NCBI GenBank assembly: GCA_947500645.1
Contig: CANMSD010000001.1
Span: forward strand, 558,001 to 622,000
Reading direction: 5' to 3'
Length of the DNA stretch: 64,000 nt
From: an uncultured Erythrobacter sp.
Lineage (GTDB): Bacteria > Pseudomonadota > Alphaproteobacteria > Sphingomonadales > Sphingomonadaceae
Positions 1 through 9,662 of this stretch are shown in pieces. Below the pieces are notes generated by a model that worked only from the letters and a program-made list of their open reading frames with translations, ran no database searches and was not told the DNA's origin. The number at the start of each line of letters is the position of its first letter. Position 1 is the first letter of the stretch. A program made the position numbers and the translations under genes.

Positions 1-79
1 TCTCGTTGGCGAGCTGCTCCGCCAGAACATGAATGTCGTGCACCCCGATGAAGTGGTGATCACGATCGAGGACGAGTAA
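1..79 (+). CDS. ftsB: FtsB/DivIC-type septum formation protein, C-terminal end only
   Basis: The window opens inside a reading frame whose last 25 codons read LVGELLRQNMNVVHPDEVVI and then TIEDE before a TAA stop. This resembles the C-terminal end of the small coiled-coil divisome protein FtsB of alphaproteobacteria, where a leucine-rich helix is followed by a 'hPdEvVi' segment. In alphaproteobacteria ftsB commonly lies directly upstream of pdhA, which is the case here. The start, transmembrane helix and most of the coiled coil lie outside the window, so the identification rests on a short tail plus gene order. Confidence 0.6.
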   Translation, partial: LVGELLRQNMNVVHPDEVVITIEDE

Positions 80-254
80 CACTCGCCCGGGGAAGTTGCC
101 TTCCCGCGATATTACATACGTATGCTGCAAAAAATTTGCCTCTCGGAGGGGCCGCTTGACGTTGCGTCCTGCGTGGAACCGTGACTATAGCGGTCCGGCA
201 ATCTCCTCCCCTCAGGCGGCCGCGTGGTGGTGCGCCAACTAAAGGAAACACGCT
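80..254 (+). other. ftsB-pdhA intergenic leader
   Basis: This 175-bp spacer holds a perfect 6-bp stem with a TTGC loop (90-105), a perfect 10-bp palindrome CATACGTATG (about 115-124), and a purine-rich ribosome binding site AAAGGAAA (241-248) ahead of the TTG start of pdhA. The first hairpin has no U-run, so it is not a convincing terminator. I cannot assign a clear promoter box. Confidence 0.4.
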
Positions 255-1379
255 TTGGCTAAGCAGCCTCAAAAATCTAAAGCGCCCGCCAAATCGCGAG
301 CGGCAAAGTCGAAATCGGCCGGAGACGCATCGGCAAACGCAGCTCCGTCGGACGATCCCGATTTCATTCTGCATTCGCTCCAGCAGGAATTCGAAGAGCA
401 AAAGCGCTTCAACGCATCGCCCGAGCAAATGCTCGAATTCTATGAGCAGATGCTGCTCATCCGTCGCTTCGAAGAAAAGGCGGGCCAGCTCTATGGCCTC
501 GGCCTGATCGGCGGCTTCTGCCACCTCTATATCGGTCAGGAAGCGGTGGCGATCGGCCTGCAAAGTGCGCTTGACGGCGACAAGGATAGCGTGATCACCG
601 GCTATCGCGATCACGGCCACATGCTCGCATACGGCATCGATCCCAAGGTCATCATGGCCGAGCTTACCGGACGTGAGGCTGGTATTTCCAAGGGGAAGGG
701 CGGCTCGATGCATATGTTCAGCACCGAGCACAAGTTCTACGGCGGTCACGGCATTGTCGGCGCGCAGGTTGCGCTCGGCGGCGGGTTGGCTCTGGCGCAC
801 AAATATAACGAAGATGGCGGACTGTGCCTCGCGTATTTCGGCGACGGTGCGGCCAACCAGGGCCAGGTCTATGAAACCTTCAACATGGCCTCGCTCTGGA
901 ACCTGCCTATCGTCTTCGTGGTCGAGGACAACCAATATGCGATGGGCACTTCAACCAAGCGTTCATCGGCTGAAACCCGCTTTTACCGTCGCGGCACATC
1001 GTTCCGCATTCCAGGCATGGAAGTGAACGGCATGGACGTGCTGGAGGTGCGCGCCGCCGCGGAAGTCGCTTTCAAGCACGTGCGCGAGGGCAAGGGCCCC
1101 GTACTGATGGAGTGCAACACCTATCGCTATCGCGGGCATTCCATGTCCGACCCGGCGAAGTATCGCACCCGCGAGGAAGTGCAGGAGCAGCGCGATTTCC
1201 ACGATCCAATCGAGGGACTCAAGAAGACGCTCATCGAAGGCGGCAAGACCGAGGAAGACTTGAAAGCTATCGACAAGGGTATTCGCAAGGTCGTTGCCGA
1301 AGCGGCTGACTTTGCCGAGAATTCTCCAGAGCCAGCGCCGTCTGAGCTTTACACCGACGTTCTGGTGGAGAGTTACTAA
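255..1379 (+). CDS. pdhA: pyruvate dehydrogenase E1 component, alpha subunit
   Basis: This 374-residue protein is the thiamine-diphosphate-binding alpha half of E1, which decarboxylates pyruvate and passes the acetyl group to a lipoyl domain. The ThDP fold is clear: GDGAANQGQ near residues 196-204 and VEDN at 223-226 form the GDG...N cofactor motif, and [13 protein letters not shown] is the conserved loop near the active site. The first 35 residues are a Lys/Ala/Ser-rich low-complexity extension before the catalytic fold. Translation most likely begins at TTG 255, 6 bases after AAAGGAAA; no better start exists. The stop shares one base with the pdhB start (TAATG), so the two subunits are translationally coupled. 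Confidence 0.95.
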   Translation: MAKQPQKSKAPAKSRAAKSKSAGDASANAAPSDDPDFILHSLQQEFEEQKRFNASPEQMLEFYEQMLLIRRFEEKAGQLYGLGLIGGFCHLYIGQEAVAIGLQSALDGDKDSVITGYRDHGHMLAYGIDPKVIMAELTGREAGISKGKGGSMHMFSTEHKFYGGHGIVGAQVALGGGLALAHKYNEDGGLCLAYFGDGAANQGQVYETFNMASLWNLPIVFVVEDNQYAMGTSTKRSSAETRFYRRGTSFRIPGMEVNGMDVLEVRAAAEVAFKHVREGKGPVLMECNTYRYRGHSMSDPAKYRTREEVQEQRDFHDPIEGLKKTLIEGGKTEEDLKAIDKGIRKVVAEAADFAENSPEPAPSELYTDVLVESY

Positions 1380-2755
1380 TGGGTATCGAACTGAAAATGC
1401 CGGCGCTGTCGCCGACAATGGAGCAGGGCACGCTCGCCAAATGGTTAAAGGCCGAAGGTGATACGATCGAGCCGGGTGACATCATCGCCGAAATCGAAAC
1501 CGATAAGGCGACGATGGAGTTTGAGGCCATTGATGAGGGCGTCTTGTCCAAGATCATGATCGCTGAAGGCACCGAGGATGTCGCGGTTGGCACCGTCATC
1601 GCCATGATGTCGGGCGAGGGTGACGACGCCGACGATGCAAGCACGCCTGAACCAGCGCCAGCGGCCACCGCTGAACCAGCATCTACGCCGGCGCCGGCCC
1701 CCAAGCCTGCGGCCCAAAAACCAGCGCCAGCTGGGCCTACGCACGATCCAGAAATCCCTGAAGGCACCAGCTTCACCAGCACCGCTGTGCGCGAAGCCTT
1801 ACGCGATGGCATGGCTGAGGAAATGCGCCGTGACGAACGAGTGTTCGTGATGGGTGAGGAAGTCGCCGAATATCAAGGCGCGTACAAGGTGACCCAAGGC
1901 TTGCTCGACGAATTCGGTCCCAAGCGTGTGATTGATACGCCAATCACCGAATATGGCTTTGCCGGGATCGGTACTGGCGCAGCGATGGGTGGCCTACGCC
2001 CGATTGTCGAATTCATGACCTTCAACTTCGCGATGCAGGCGATTGACCACATCATCAATTCCGCGGCGAAGACCAACTACATGTCCGGCGGCCAGATGCG
2101 CTGTCCGATCGTGTTCCGCGGCCCCAACGGCGCGGCAAGCCGCGTTGGCGCTCAACACAGTCAGAATTACGGACCTTGGTACGCGAGCGTGCCCGGCCTG
2201 ATCGTTATCGCGCCCTATGACAGCTCCGACGCGAAGGGCCTGATGAAAGCGGCGATCCGCAGCGAAGATCCGGTCGTTTTCCTTGAAAACGAGCTGGTTT
2301 ACGGTCGCAGCTTCGATGTTCCCGATATCGACGATCACGTCCTGCCAATCGGCAAGGCTCGGATCATGCGAGAAGGCTCCGACGTGACCATCGTCAGCTA
2401 TTCGATTGGCGTCGGACTTGCGCTTGAAGCCGCGGAAGAACTGGCGGGCGAGGGCATCGATGCCGAAGTGATCGACCTGCGCACGCTCCGTCCGCTCGAT
2501 AAGCAGGCGGTGCTGACGAGCCTTGCCAAGACCAATCGCCTGGTCGTGGCGGAAGAGGGCTGGCCGACTTGTTCAATCGCCTCGGAAATACAGGCGCTCT
2601 GCATGGAAGAAGGCTTCGACGATCTCGACGCGCCGGTCCTGCGTGTGTGCAACGAAGATGTGCCGCTGCCCTATGCCGCAAACTTGGAAGAGCTTGCACT
2701 GATCGACGCAAGCTCGATTGTCGAAGCGGCCAAGAAGGTTTGCTACGCGGACTAG
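1379..2755 (+). CDS. pdhB: pyruvate dehydrogenase E1 component, beta subunit, with N-terminal lipoyl domain
   Basis: The protein has 458 residues, longer than the roughly 330 of a plain E1-beta, because residues 1-80 form a complete lipoyl domain with the lipoylation motif ETDKATME (lysine near residue 42). An Ala/Pro-rich hinge (about 88-125) joins it to a transketolase-like domain with [11 protein letters not shown] and the C-terminal transketolase fold. This architecture is known in alphaproteobacteria such as Zymomonas and Sinorhizobium. The lipoyl domain is nearly the same as that of the E2 gene at 44.4-45.7 kb. E2 and E3 are not adjacent; they lie about 42 kb away. Confidence 0.96.
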   Translation: MGIELKMPALSPTMEQGTLAKWLKAEGDTIEPGDIIAEIETDKATMEFEAIDEGVLSKIMIAEGTEDVAVGTVIAMMSGEGDDADDASTPEPAPAATAEPASTPAPAPKPAAQKPAPAGPTHDPEIPEGTSFTSTAVREALRDGMAEEMRRDERVFVMGEEVAEYQGAYKVTQGLLDEFGPKRVIDTPITEYGFAGIGTGAAMGGLRPIVEFMTFNFAMQAIDHIINSAAKTNYMSGGQMRCPIVFRGPNGAASRVGAQHSQNYGPWYASVPGLIVIAPYDSSDAKGLMKAAIRSEDPVVFLENELVYGRSFDVPDIDDHVLPIGKARIMREGSDVTIVSYSIGVGLALEAAEELAGEGIDAEVIDLRTLRPLDKQAVLTSLAKTNRLVVAEEGWPTCSIASEIQALCMEEGFDDLDAPVLRVCNEDVPLPYAANLEELALIDASSIVEAAKKVCYAD

Positions 2756-2783
2756 ACCCGCCCAAACACATCAAACCCAGAAG

Positions 2784-2822
2784 AAAAGGGCTGAGCTGCA
2801 CAATCGCAACTCAGCCCTTTTT
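2784..2822. terminator. bidirectional intrinsic terminator between pdhB and the tad genes
   Basis: A perfect 8-bp GC-rich stem, GGGCTGAG (2788-2795) with CTCAGCCC (2810-2817), is flanked by AAAA on the left and TTTTT on the right. It therefore reads as a stem plus U-run on both strands. It sits between the convergent ends of pdhB and the leftward pilus genes. Confidence 0.9.
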
Positions 2823-2840
2823 CTTGAGATATCGGCTCAA

Positions 2841-3539
2841 TCAGAACGTGTCGTACACATCGCAAGTCGATGCCGTGACAGCTGGCGTGTCCTGATGCAG
2901 CTGGGTCAGATCGCGGTCATCGCGAATGTTGAACGCGGCCGTATAGCGAATTGTGTCGCCGGTGATGAAATCGTTGAACGGGGTAAGGCCTTCGTAGTCG
3001 TAGATGACTTCGACGAACATCACCGCCGTGCCAGGACTCGCGGTGATCTCTCTGCCTGCCTCTCCCATTCCTGGAAACGACGTACCGGTATCGCCATCGC
3101 CCTCAACGCCAAAGCTGGAAACGTAGCTCGCCATGCCCTTGCAACGCTGCCAGGCGATCCACTGTCCATCATCCGCATTCTGCTGCAGGCTTGAGAGAAT
3201 AACCCGGCCGTTATCGAGAATTTCGAGGCCACCGCCCAGCTTGTAGGCACCGATGAAAACATCGTTGATGTCGCTTTCAAACACGCGGCGCGAGGACAGG
3301 ACTTCTGTCTCACCTACGCGTGACGCGTTATCCGCAACCTGCATCGCCACCTGGCTGATCTGCATATGCGTGACAGCATAGTTCGCGGTTTCCGTACCCA
3401 TCATGCCCAGCGAGAGCACGATCGGCATGGTGTAGGCGAATTCCGACAGAGCGAGGCCAGACGTGTCATCGCGCAGGATCGCGAGGCGCGACGCCTCACG
3501 CTTGAGCGCGCTGAAAATCTTCTTGGGACCAGCGATCAT
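2841..3539 (-). CDS. TadE/TadG-like pilus assembly pseudopilin
   Basis: This protein of about 232 residues begins with a short basic segment, then DTSGLALSEFAYTMPIVLSLG, a hydrophobic helix with the TadE-like glutamate (SEFAYTMP). The remainder is a periplasmic domain with no family I can name. Such proteins are minor pseudopilins or surface components of Tad/Flp pilus systems. I place the start at ATG 3539, which overlaps the TGA of the upstream pseudopilin gene (ATGA); a TTG two codons earlier is also open. It is the last gene of a coupled three-gene unit and ends just before the shared terminator. Confidence 0.75.
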   Translation of the reverse strand: MIAGPKKIFSALKREASRLAILRDDTSGLALSEFAYTMPIVLSLGMMGTETANYAVTHMQISQVAMQVADNASRVGETEVLSSRRVFESDINDVFIGAYKLGGGLEILDNGRVILSSLQQNADDGQWIAWQRCKGMASYVSSFGVEGDGDTGTSFPGMGEAGREITASPGTAVMFVEVIYDYEGLTPFNDFITGDTIRYTAAFNIRDDRDLTQLHQDTPAVTASTCDVYDTF

Positions 3540-4153
3540 GGGCAATTTCCAACTTCAAGAGTACGGTTTTGTTCGTCGAACGGCTGGTTCCTCAGAACCG
3601 TCGCGGCCTGGACCGAGACGCTTTCTTCCAAGCCTATCAACCCAGCCATCGGAAACAAACGAGGGTAAGTGACGGTCGCGGTGTAAAGCACCGCATCGCG
3701 CGCGCCGCCAATGCCCGCCTGACCACGATCGGCATCCCACTGGCCGTTATCGTTGGCATCTTCGTAAGGCTCGTTGTTGTCGCACACGCCGTTACTATTG
3801 TCGTCCGTGAACACCTCGGGTTCGCCAATGTCCGAAAAGTCGAAATGGGACAGCTTCTCGAGCGTAACGGTCGCACTGTTCGGTGCGACATTGGCGACGG
3901 CATCGATCACACCCTGATCGATCGTCGCCTGTTGGCTGCCAGCACTTTCCAGCGTCAGGTCACGACCAGCCTTCTGCATGGCGCCATTGACCAGCGCCGC
4001 AGTGTATTGCGTGTGGGCCATATCAAAGATGCCCATGATCAAGACCATCAGGAGCGGCGCGACAAATCCAAACTCAACCAAGGTTGCCCCGGATTCGTCA
4101 CGAACGAGCTTGCTGTCTTCTGCACGGCATTTCTTCTTGCGAAAGATCATCAT
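3536..4153 (-). CDS. TadE-like pseudopilin with acidic calcium-type loops
   Basis: The N-terminus carries RDESGATLVEFGFVAPLLMV, the classic TadE signature of a short basic head followed by a hydrophobic helix with a conserved glutamate (residues about 18-45). The exported part contains two Asp/Asn-rich loops (residues 117-128 and 132-142: DDNSNGVCDNNE and DANDNGQWDAD) that resemble calcium-binding DxNxDG loops. The protein likely sits in the inner membrane or is processed as a minor pilin. The ATG overlaps the stop of the upstream von Willebrand gene and its own stop overlaps the next start, both as ATGA. Confidence 0.8.
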   Translation of the reverse strand: MMIFRKKKCRAEDSKLVRDESGATLVEFGFVAPLLMVLIMGIFDMAHTQYTAALVNGAMQKAGRDLTLESAGSQQATIDQGVIDAVANVAPNSATVTLEKLSHFDFSDIGEPEVFTDDNSNGVCDNNEPYEDANDNGQWDADRGQAGIGGARDAVLYTATVTYPRLFPMAGLIGLEESVSVQAATVLRNQPFDEQNRTLEVGNCP

Positions 4154-6150
4154 GATGTGAGCCTCAGCGCTGCGATCTGTTGGGCGATTTCCGTGAACGC
4201 CTGCGTCAAGGCGGCTTCATCGCTAGCCGAGTAGGCTCGGCCTGGCGATGCGCAGGTCGACAGATTTGTGGTCAGAGTGGTTCCAAATGCGACGACCCAT
4301 ACCGTGATGTTTTCGTCGCGAGCAGCCTGACAAGCAGCCTGGAAGCGGGCAGCATGGTTGGTGGCCAACTGAGTGCCGGATCCGTCAGTCGTCACGCGGC
4401 GATCCCACCATTCAATGCCATAAAGGCCGTATGTGGTGTTGCTGGTCGACTGCGTACCATCGGTCATGAACACGATGTGGCGAGCGATCGCGTCGCCATT
4501 TGGCGCAGCTGAGTTGTCGGCAGAGAAAATGCCATTCGGCGCAATGAAACGCGCGCCCCAGATCATGCCGAAGTCATGATAAGTCGAACCATCTGCGACA
4601 AAGCCATTGGCTGCAGAGATATAGTTCTCCAGATCCGCACGAGTCATTGTCGTCAAACGCTGAGCAGCTTTCGGACAATTGAGATTATCCGCACCTTGCA
4701 CCGTTGTGAAATCGTCAGATGAATCCTGCTGGGAAGTTGACCAGTTCCCGCCGGAATCGAAACGATAGTGAATGAGCGAGGCCAACGCTGGTTTCCAGCG
4801 TTCCTGCTCGTTCGAGGGAACAAGGTTGATATTGAGGTCATTCGCGGCCGCAGGAAGCGGACTAAAAACGCTCTGGCCTTCATCGGTGGAGGCTTCCTCG
4901 ATACAGCCATTCCAGGTGTGCGTTGTGTCTACACCCCCTGTGCCCGTCGGCAGATCTATCGTTCCAACGACACCTGCAGGAGTACCGGTCTGACCATAGA
5001 GCGAAGCCAAGCTGAGCCCCGCGCCTAGATCGGACACATTGTGTTCGTCATAGTCCCAATAATCGAACTGATTGCCGATGTTGACTTCGGTGAAAGTAAC
5101 CTCGCCGGCGGCCTCATACGATTTCTCTTCGTAGTCGATCACACAGCGTTCGGTAGAGCTCGAGTAATAACCGCTATCGAAGCTATCGAGGACTTTCCAT
5201 TGGATATTGCCAGTGTAAGACACTTCACGAGTGTCATCGCCGGTGCTTGTCGACGATACCAAAGTCAGACCTGAGGTGTTGCCGCCGCCGTTATAGATGT
5301 CGAAGTGCTGGGAAAACGCGAGGTCGACGCAATCGTCAAAAGTCTCCACACCTTCCCATGTGGTCGTAGACACTCCAATATCCGTCTGAGTGCCGATCGT
5401 ACCGGTGCGATTTGAGCTAACGGTTTCGTCAAAAACCCAGTTATCTGGTGTGAACACCGCAACGCGAGTTTGATACTCCGGATCCTGAGCCATCCAGCTT
5501 GGGTCGAGCGAAGCACCAACGTTTACGTTACTCGAATAGGGCACGACACCGTAGCGCACCTGTGCGTTCACCGATGTCGCCGCATCCACAGTATCGTAGA
5601 AGGTAAGAACGGCTGAACGAAGACTACCAATTTTCGAGTCGGTCTGCTCGGTACTGCAACCGCCAGCGGTTCCCGGCGCACAGTTCATCGAACCGGTAAC
5701 GTCGAGCACGAACATCACGTCGGTGTTCGAAATGTTGATCTCTGCCGAGCAGCTGACGGACACGTTGAATTCGCCGAAGCCGAAAATCTGCATCAGGCTG
5801 GCTGGCAATCTGCCAGAGGCCGCACCGTCGACTTCACCATCTCCATCGGACGTGTAGTCCCGCGAAAGGTTCTCCAGTCCGAACAACCCGTCTTCGTAGT
5901 TCTGGTCGAAGAAGTTGCGGCCTAGTTGCTTGTGCGTTCCGTTAAACTCGTCATCATCCATCGCGCGGCGTGCGGCGAGAGCGCCTGCATCGCACGCAGC
6001 CTGAAGACGCGTGGTCGTCATGTAGTATCGGCTAGCATCCACAGCGCCACCAACCATGCCGATCAGCGGCACCATCGCGGCGGCTGAGATGACAATGGTA
6101 TTTGCCGTTGGATCTTTTGCGAGCGTCCAGAAAAACGATCGTTTGCCCAT
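4150..6150 (-). CDS. tadG: TadG-like pilus protein with von Willebrand factor A domain
   Basis: This 666-residue protein starts with a Tad-type N-terminal segment (TANTIVISAAAMVPLIGMVG, residues 15-34) acting as membrane anchor, followed by the DAGALAA-type TadG helix. A von Willebrand A domain begins near residue 143; its MIDAS metal site is DVTGSM at 150-155. The tail includes TDGTQS and a C-terminal ALTQAFTEIAQQI segment typical of TadG proteins. TadG works with TadE/F in Flp pilus surface display. I prefer ATG 6150 because AAGGAA lies upstream and the transmembrane segment follows; in-frame starts at 6177 and 6267 are possible. It heads the operon, but no tad secretion ATPase or prepilin gene lies in the window. 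Confidence 0.85.
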   Translation of the reverse strand: MGKRSFFWTLAKDPTANTIVISAAAMVPLIGMVGGAVDASRYYMTTTRLQAACDAGALAARRAMDDDEFNGTHKQLGRNFFDQNYEDGLFGLENLSRDYTSDGDGEVDGAASGRLPASLMQIFGFGEFNVSVSCSAEINISNTDVMFVLDVTGSMNCAPGTAGGCSTEQTDSKIGSLRSAVLTFYDTVDAATSVNAQVRYGVVPYSSNVNVGASLDPSWMAQDPEYQTRVAVFTPDNWVFDETVSSNRTGTIGTQTDIGVSTTTWEGVETFDDCVDLAFSQHFDIYNGGGNTSGLTLVSSTSTGDDTREVSYTGNIQWKVLDSFDSGYYSSSTERCVIDYEEKSYEAAGEVTFTEVNIGNQFDYWDYDEHNVSDLGAGLSLASLYGQTGTPAGVVGTIDLPTGTGGVDTTHTWNGCIEEASTDEGQSVFSPLPAAANDLNINLVPSNEQERWKPALASLIHYRFDSGGNWSTSQQDSSDDFTTVQGADNLNCPKAAQRLTTMTRADLENYISAANGFVADGSTYHDFGMIWGARFIAPNGIFSADNSAAPNGDAIARHIVFMTDGTQSTSNTTYGLYGIEWWDRRVTTDGSGTQLATNHAARFQAACQAARDENITVWVVAFGTTLTTNLSTCASPGRAYSASDEAALTQAFTEIAQQIAALRLTS

Positions 6151-6336
6151 GACTTTGTATTCCTTAAAAGAAAACATGTGTGAAAGGATGACATAGCGCG
6201 ATGAGGTGAGCGCAATCTCAACTGGAATGGTAAATGAGCGGTAAACAGGCAGATCGTCCTTAACCACGATTTGGCCGCCTCGATGAGCGCCGGATCAGCT
6301 TGACAAAAGCGGTCCGAACCCGGTTAGCGCAGGCAT

Positions 6337-6999
6337 ATGGAAACGGTCGAAAACGAGGCGCTCGCAAGCGAGATCGAACTAGCGCTTGCGCACACGCCGT
6401 TTGACCAACGCGAGCGGCTCAAGACACTGTTCGCGCTCGACCAACGGCTGGCCCGGATTATTGGCAAGGCGACCGAGCCCATGCTGGCGCAAATGCGCCT
6501 TTCCTGGTGGCGTGAGATGCTCGGAATGCCAGTTGCCGAAAGACCGCAAGGAGACGTTGTGCTCGATGCAATTGGCACGCATTGGAGCGGGGATGAAGAA
6601 GCGCTCATCACTCTGGTCGATGGCTGGGAGCACCTGCTGGCGGATCCGCCATTGCCAGCCAGCTCTGCGGAAGAGTTTGCGAAAGGCCGGGCGGTTGCCC
6701 TTTGTGCGTTCGCAGGCGTGCAAAAGGCCGGGGAAATCGAGTTTGGCGTTAACCAAGAGGCGAAAATTTGGGCCATCGCGGACCTCGCGAGCAAAGTTCA
6801 CGACGAAAAGGAGCGCGAAATGCTGGTCGAGCTGGGCCAGAGGCTGTGCGCCCGGAAACCTGCGCGTTTACGAGGATTCAAAGCCCTTGCAGTCCTTGGT
6901 GCACTGAGCCGGCGCGCTCTGATGCGAGGTGGCCGTCCGCTGCTCGAAGGGCGCGGTGCTGGCCTGGTCGCTTTCCGCGCCGCCTTGCTCGGTAAGTAA
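6337..6999 (+). CDS. squalene/phytoene synthase-family protein, short and probably non-catalytic
   Basis: The 220-residue product has the family signature RIIGKATEPMLAQMRLSWWR (residues 39-58), typical of the trans-isoprenyl diphosphate synthase family. It lacks any clear pair of Asp-rich DxxxD metal motifs and is about 60-100 residues shorter than real phytoene or squalene synthases. Alphaproteobacterial proteins of this kind are related to the mitochondrial complex I assembly factor NDUFAF6; a scaffold or assembly role is inference. A TTGACA box at about 6299-6304 could be a -35 element, but no good -10 follows. Confidence 0.65.
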   Translation: METVENEALASEIELALAHTPFDQRERLKTLFALDQRLARIIGKATEPMLAQMRLSWWREMLGMPVAERPQGDVVLDAIGTHWSGDEEALITLVDGWEHLLADPPLPASSAEEFAKGRAVALCAFAGVQKAGEIEFGVNQEAKIWAIADLASKVHDEKEREMLVELGQRLCARKPARLRGFKALAVLGALSRRALMRGGRPLLEGRGAGLVAFRAALLGK

Positions 7000-7046
7000 A
7001 ACCCGCTATTCTTGCGCGTTCGGGGTATTTTCATGGGGAGGGGCCC

Positions 7047-7511
7047 ATGCGGCAAGTCATTCTTGGAGCGTTTCTTGGGCTAGTGCTTGCCAGTGTTGGC
7101 ATGTTCTGGTGGCAGGGCCGCGCACAGGTTGAACAGAACGCGCCGCCTCCGCCCGAGCCTGAAGACCCTGCACCTGCGCCAGACGAGCTACCGGAAGCCG
7201 ATCCGGGCGACATGACCGGCCCGGCGCCGCCCGAAGCAAGCGAGCTGACCAAAGAGGAACGGCGTTTCTTTCGCTATGATCGCAATCGTGATCGGATCAT
7301 CACGCGCAATGAGATGCTCTCGACCCGCTCAGATGCATTCCGGAAGCTCGATGTCGATGGCAACAATCTGCTAACCTTCGAGGAATGGGCGGTGACCACC
7401 GCGAAACGTTTCGAAGGCGCGGATTCCGATGGCAATGGCCAGCTGACCACAGCCGAGTTTGCTACAACAGCGCCAAAACGCTCGACACGCCGACCGAGCT
7501 GCCGCTGCTGA
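7047..7511 (+). CDS. membrane-anchored or exported EF-hand protein
   Basis: This 154-residue protein has one N-terminal hydrophobic helix (residues 4-22), a Pro/Glu-rich linker (31-66), then three EF-hand loops: DRNRDRIITRNE (78-89), DVDGNNLLTFEE (102-113) and DSDGNGQLTTAE (126-137). The helix could be an uncleaved signal anchor that places the calcium-binding domain in the periplasm. It ends in a short Arg/Ser/Cys tail (RRPSCRC). The start at ATG 7047 follows the strong GGGGAGG site. Its stop lies 7 bases from the convergent trmFO stop. The physiological role is unknown. Confidence 0.75.
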   Translation: MRQVILGAFLGLVLASVGMFWWQGRAQVEQNAPPPPEPEDPAPAPDELPEADPGDMTGPAPPEASELTKEERRFFRYDRNRDRIITRNEMLSTRSDAFRKLDVDGNNLLTFEEWAVTTAKRFEGADSDGNGQLTTAEFATTAPKRSTRRPSCRC

Positions 7512-7518
7512 TGCAGCC

Positions 7519-8901
7519 TTAGACGGGCACGGACTCGCTTGCTTTGAGCCATTGCGCGAGATCAGCTTTGGCCCGCGAGGTATAGGCCTCTTTACGCTGC
7601 TTTTTCTTCACTTCATGCAGGGGCGGGAACAGTCCGAAATTCACATTCATGGGCTGGAAGGTGTCAGCCTCGGCATCACCAGTGATGTGGCTTAGCAAGG
7701 CACCGATCGCGGAGGTCGCGGGGGGAGGGGACCATTCGCGGCCCGCCAGCTCTTCGGCTGCCATCATTCCAGCAATCAGACCGACGGCCGAACTCTCGAC
7801 ATATCCTTCGCACCCAGTGACTTGGCCGGCAAAGCGAATATGTGGTGCAGCTTTCAGGCGTAGCTGACGATCCAGCACCATTGGAGAATTGAGGAATGTG
7901 TTGCGGTGCAGGCCGCCAAGCCGTGCGAACTCGGCGTTCTCGAGGCCGGGAATGGTGCGGAACAGCTCAACCTGAGCGCCATATTTGAGCTTCGTCTGGA
8001 AACCGACCATGTTCCAAAGCGTGCCGAGCTTATTGTCCTGACGTAGCTGAACCACCGCATAGGGCCATCGTCCCTGTGGATGCTCCTCGCTGGTGTCGTA
8101 AGGGTTATCGAGCCCGACACCCTTCATCGGGCCGTAGCGCAAAGTCTCGACCCCGCGCTCCGCCATCACCTCGATCGGCATACAACCATCGAAATAGGGC
8201 GTGTCCTTCTCCCAGTTTTGAAACTCGCCCTTTTCGCCATCGATCAGCCCTTGGTGAAAGGCGAGATATTGCTCCTTCGTCATTGGGCAATTGATGTAGT
8301 CGCCTTCCTCATTTGAGGCTTCGGTTCGCTTGTTCCAGCGCGACTGGATCCAGCATTTAGACATGTCGATGCTGTCGCGGTGGACGATCGGGGCAATCGC
8401 ATCGAAAAATGCCAAGCGTTCTTCGCCGGTGGCGTTTACAATGCTTTGCGCGAGCGATTGCGCGGTAAGCGGACCGGTCGCAACGATCGTCAGGCCGCTC
8501 TCTGGCAACGTGTCGATGCGCTCGCGAACAACCTCAACCTTCGGATGCTCGCTCAGCGCCTTTTGCACTTCGGCGGAAAAGACATCCCGGTCGACTGCCA
8601 TCGCGCTACCTGCGGGCACGCGAGCGACTTCGCCGGCGCGCATGACCAGGCTGTCCATCGCACGCATTTCATGATGCAGCAGGCCGACGGCGTTCTTCGT
8701 ATCATCATCAGAGCGGAAAGAATTGGAGCACACCAGCTCTGCCAAACCATCGCTCTGGTGGGCGGGCGTCATTTCCCCGCCTTTATCCGCAGGCGCCCCA
8801 CGCATTTCGGAAAGGCGCACGGAAACGCCTCGCTGCGCCAATTGCCAGGCCGCTTCGCTGCCCGCGAGACCGCCGCCGATTATGTGAACATCATGTGCCA
8901 T
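7519..8901 (-). CDS. trmFO: methylenetetrahydrofolate--tRNA-(uracil-5-)-methyltransferase
   Basis: This 460-residue flavoprotein forms 5-methyluridine at position 54 of tRNA, using methylene-tetrahydrofolate and FAD/NAD(P)H. The N-terminus [20 protein letters not shown] is the FAD-binding Rossmann motif. The segments [23 protein letters not shown] and [13 protein letters not shown] are TrmFO/Gid signatures, including the conserved cysteines. Start ATG 8901 puts the Rossmann motif immediately at the N-terminus; an in-frame start at 8934 would add an unlikely extension. The gene is monocistronic, divergent from the lysoplasmalogenase gene. Confidence 0.95.
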   Translation of the reverse strand: MAHDVHIIGGGLAGSEAAWQLAQRGVSVRLSEMRGAPADKGGEMTPAHQSDGLAELVCSNSFRSDDDTKNAVGLLHHEMRAMDSLVMRAGEVARVPAGSAMAVDRDVFSAEVQKALSEHPKVEVVRERIDTLPESGLTIVATGPLTAQSLAQSIVNATGEERLAFFDAIAPIVHRDSIDMSKCWIQSRWNKRTEASNEEGDYINCPMTKEQYLAFHQGLIDGEKGEFQNWEKDTPYFDGCMPIEVMAERGVETLRYGPMKGVGLDNPYDTSEEHPQGRWPYAVVQLRQDNKLGTLWNMVGFQTKLKYGAQVELFRTIPGLENAEFARLGGLHRNTFLNSPMVLDRQLRLKAAPHIRFAGQVTGCEGYVESSAVGLIAGMMAAEELAGREWSPPPATSAIGALLSHITGDAEADTFQPMNVNFGLFPPLHEVKKKQRKEAYTSRAKADLAQWLKASESVPV

Positions 8902-8969
8902 TATGTGTGCAGACCTAGTGCTTGCACGCCCCACACTTCAAGTCCAAGAAGCGCTGCAAGGGGATCAAA

Positions 8970-9662
8970 ATGCCGAATGACACGCTTTCAGAGCCGCACC
9001 ATGCTCTTGTCGAGCATCGCCCGTGGCTGCTCGCCAGCATTGCAGCAGCGATCACGTTCTACTTCCTGTGGAACAATCCCATAGGGGGAGTTTGGCTGAT
9101 CGGACTGAAGGGCGCCGCTCTTGGTTTCCTGGCGCTCTATGCCATGCGCCGCACGCGCGATGTTGAACAGAACCTCGATGCCGTACTGATTGTCATTTTC
9201 CTGGCCCTTTCAAGCGCTGCGGATATGGCGATCGAGCTGAGTGAGATGGCGGGCGGGGCGGTGTTTTTCGCGGCGCATCTGGTAGCCATCGCCCTGTACC
9301 TGCGCAATCGGCGGCACAAGACAGTGTTTAGTCAGAAACTGTGCGCGCTTGGCCTGCTTATCGGCACGCCCCTCATCGCCTATTTCATCACCAAAGACGC
9401 ATTCGTCGCGCTCTATGCCGTGGCGCTGGGCGCGATGGCGGCGGCGGCATGGATGAGCCGCTTCTCCCGCTACCGCGTGGGCATTGGCGCGGTACTGTTC
9501 GTGCTGTCCGATATGCTGATCTTCAGCCGCAGCAGCGTCTATGACCTCGGGAGCCTGCCCGACATCGCGATCTGGCCGCTCTATTACATCGGTCAATTCC
9601 TGATCGCGACCGGCGTGGTTCAGACCCTGCGCGGGGATTTGCCCAAGTCGGCCGAAACCTAG
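8970..9662 (+). CDS. lysoplasmalogenase, YhhN family
   Basis: The 230-residue protein is almost entirely hydrophobic, with seven or eight predicted membrane helices (from about residue 20 to the C-terminus). Conserved acidic residues lie in LALSSAADMAIE and VLFVLSDMLIFSRS, matching the YhhN/TMEM86 family that hydrolyses the vinyl-ether bond of lysoplasmalogens. The start at ATG 8970 follows AAGGGG; an earlier in-frame start at 8922 would add 16 hydrophilic residues. The 3' end overlaps the convergent dioxygenase gene by 4 bases. The substrate in this organism is uncertain, since plasmalogens are not expected in aerobic alphaproteobacteria. Confidence 0.85.
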   Translation: MPNDTLSEPHHALVEHRPWLLASIAAAITFYFLWNNPIGGVWLIGLKGAALGFLALYAMRRTRDVEQNLDAVLIVIFLALSSAADMAIELSEMAGGAVFFAAHLVAIALYLRNRRHKTVFSQKLCALGLLIGTPLIAYFITKDAFVALYAVALGAMAAAAWMSRFSRYRVGIGAVLFVLSDMLIFSRSSVYDLGSLPDIAIWPLYYIGQFLIATGVVQTLRGDLPKSAET

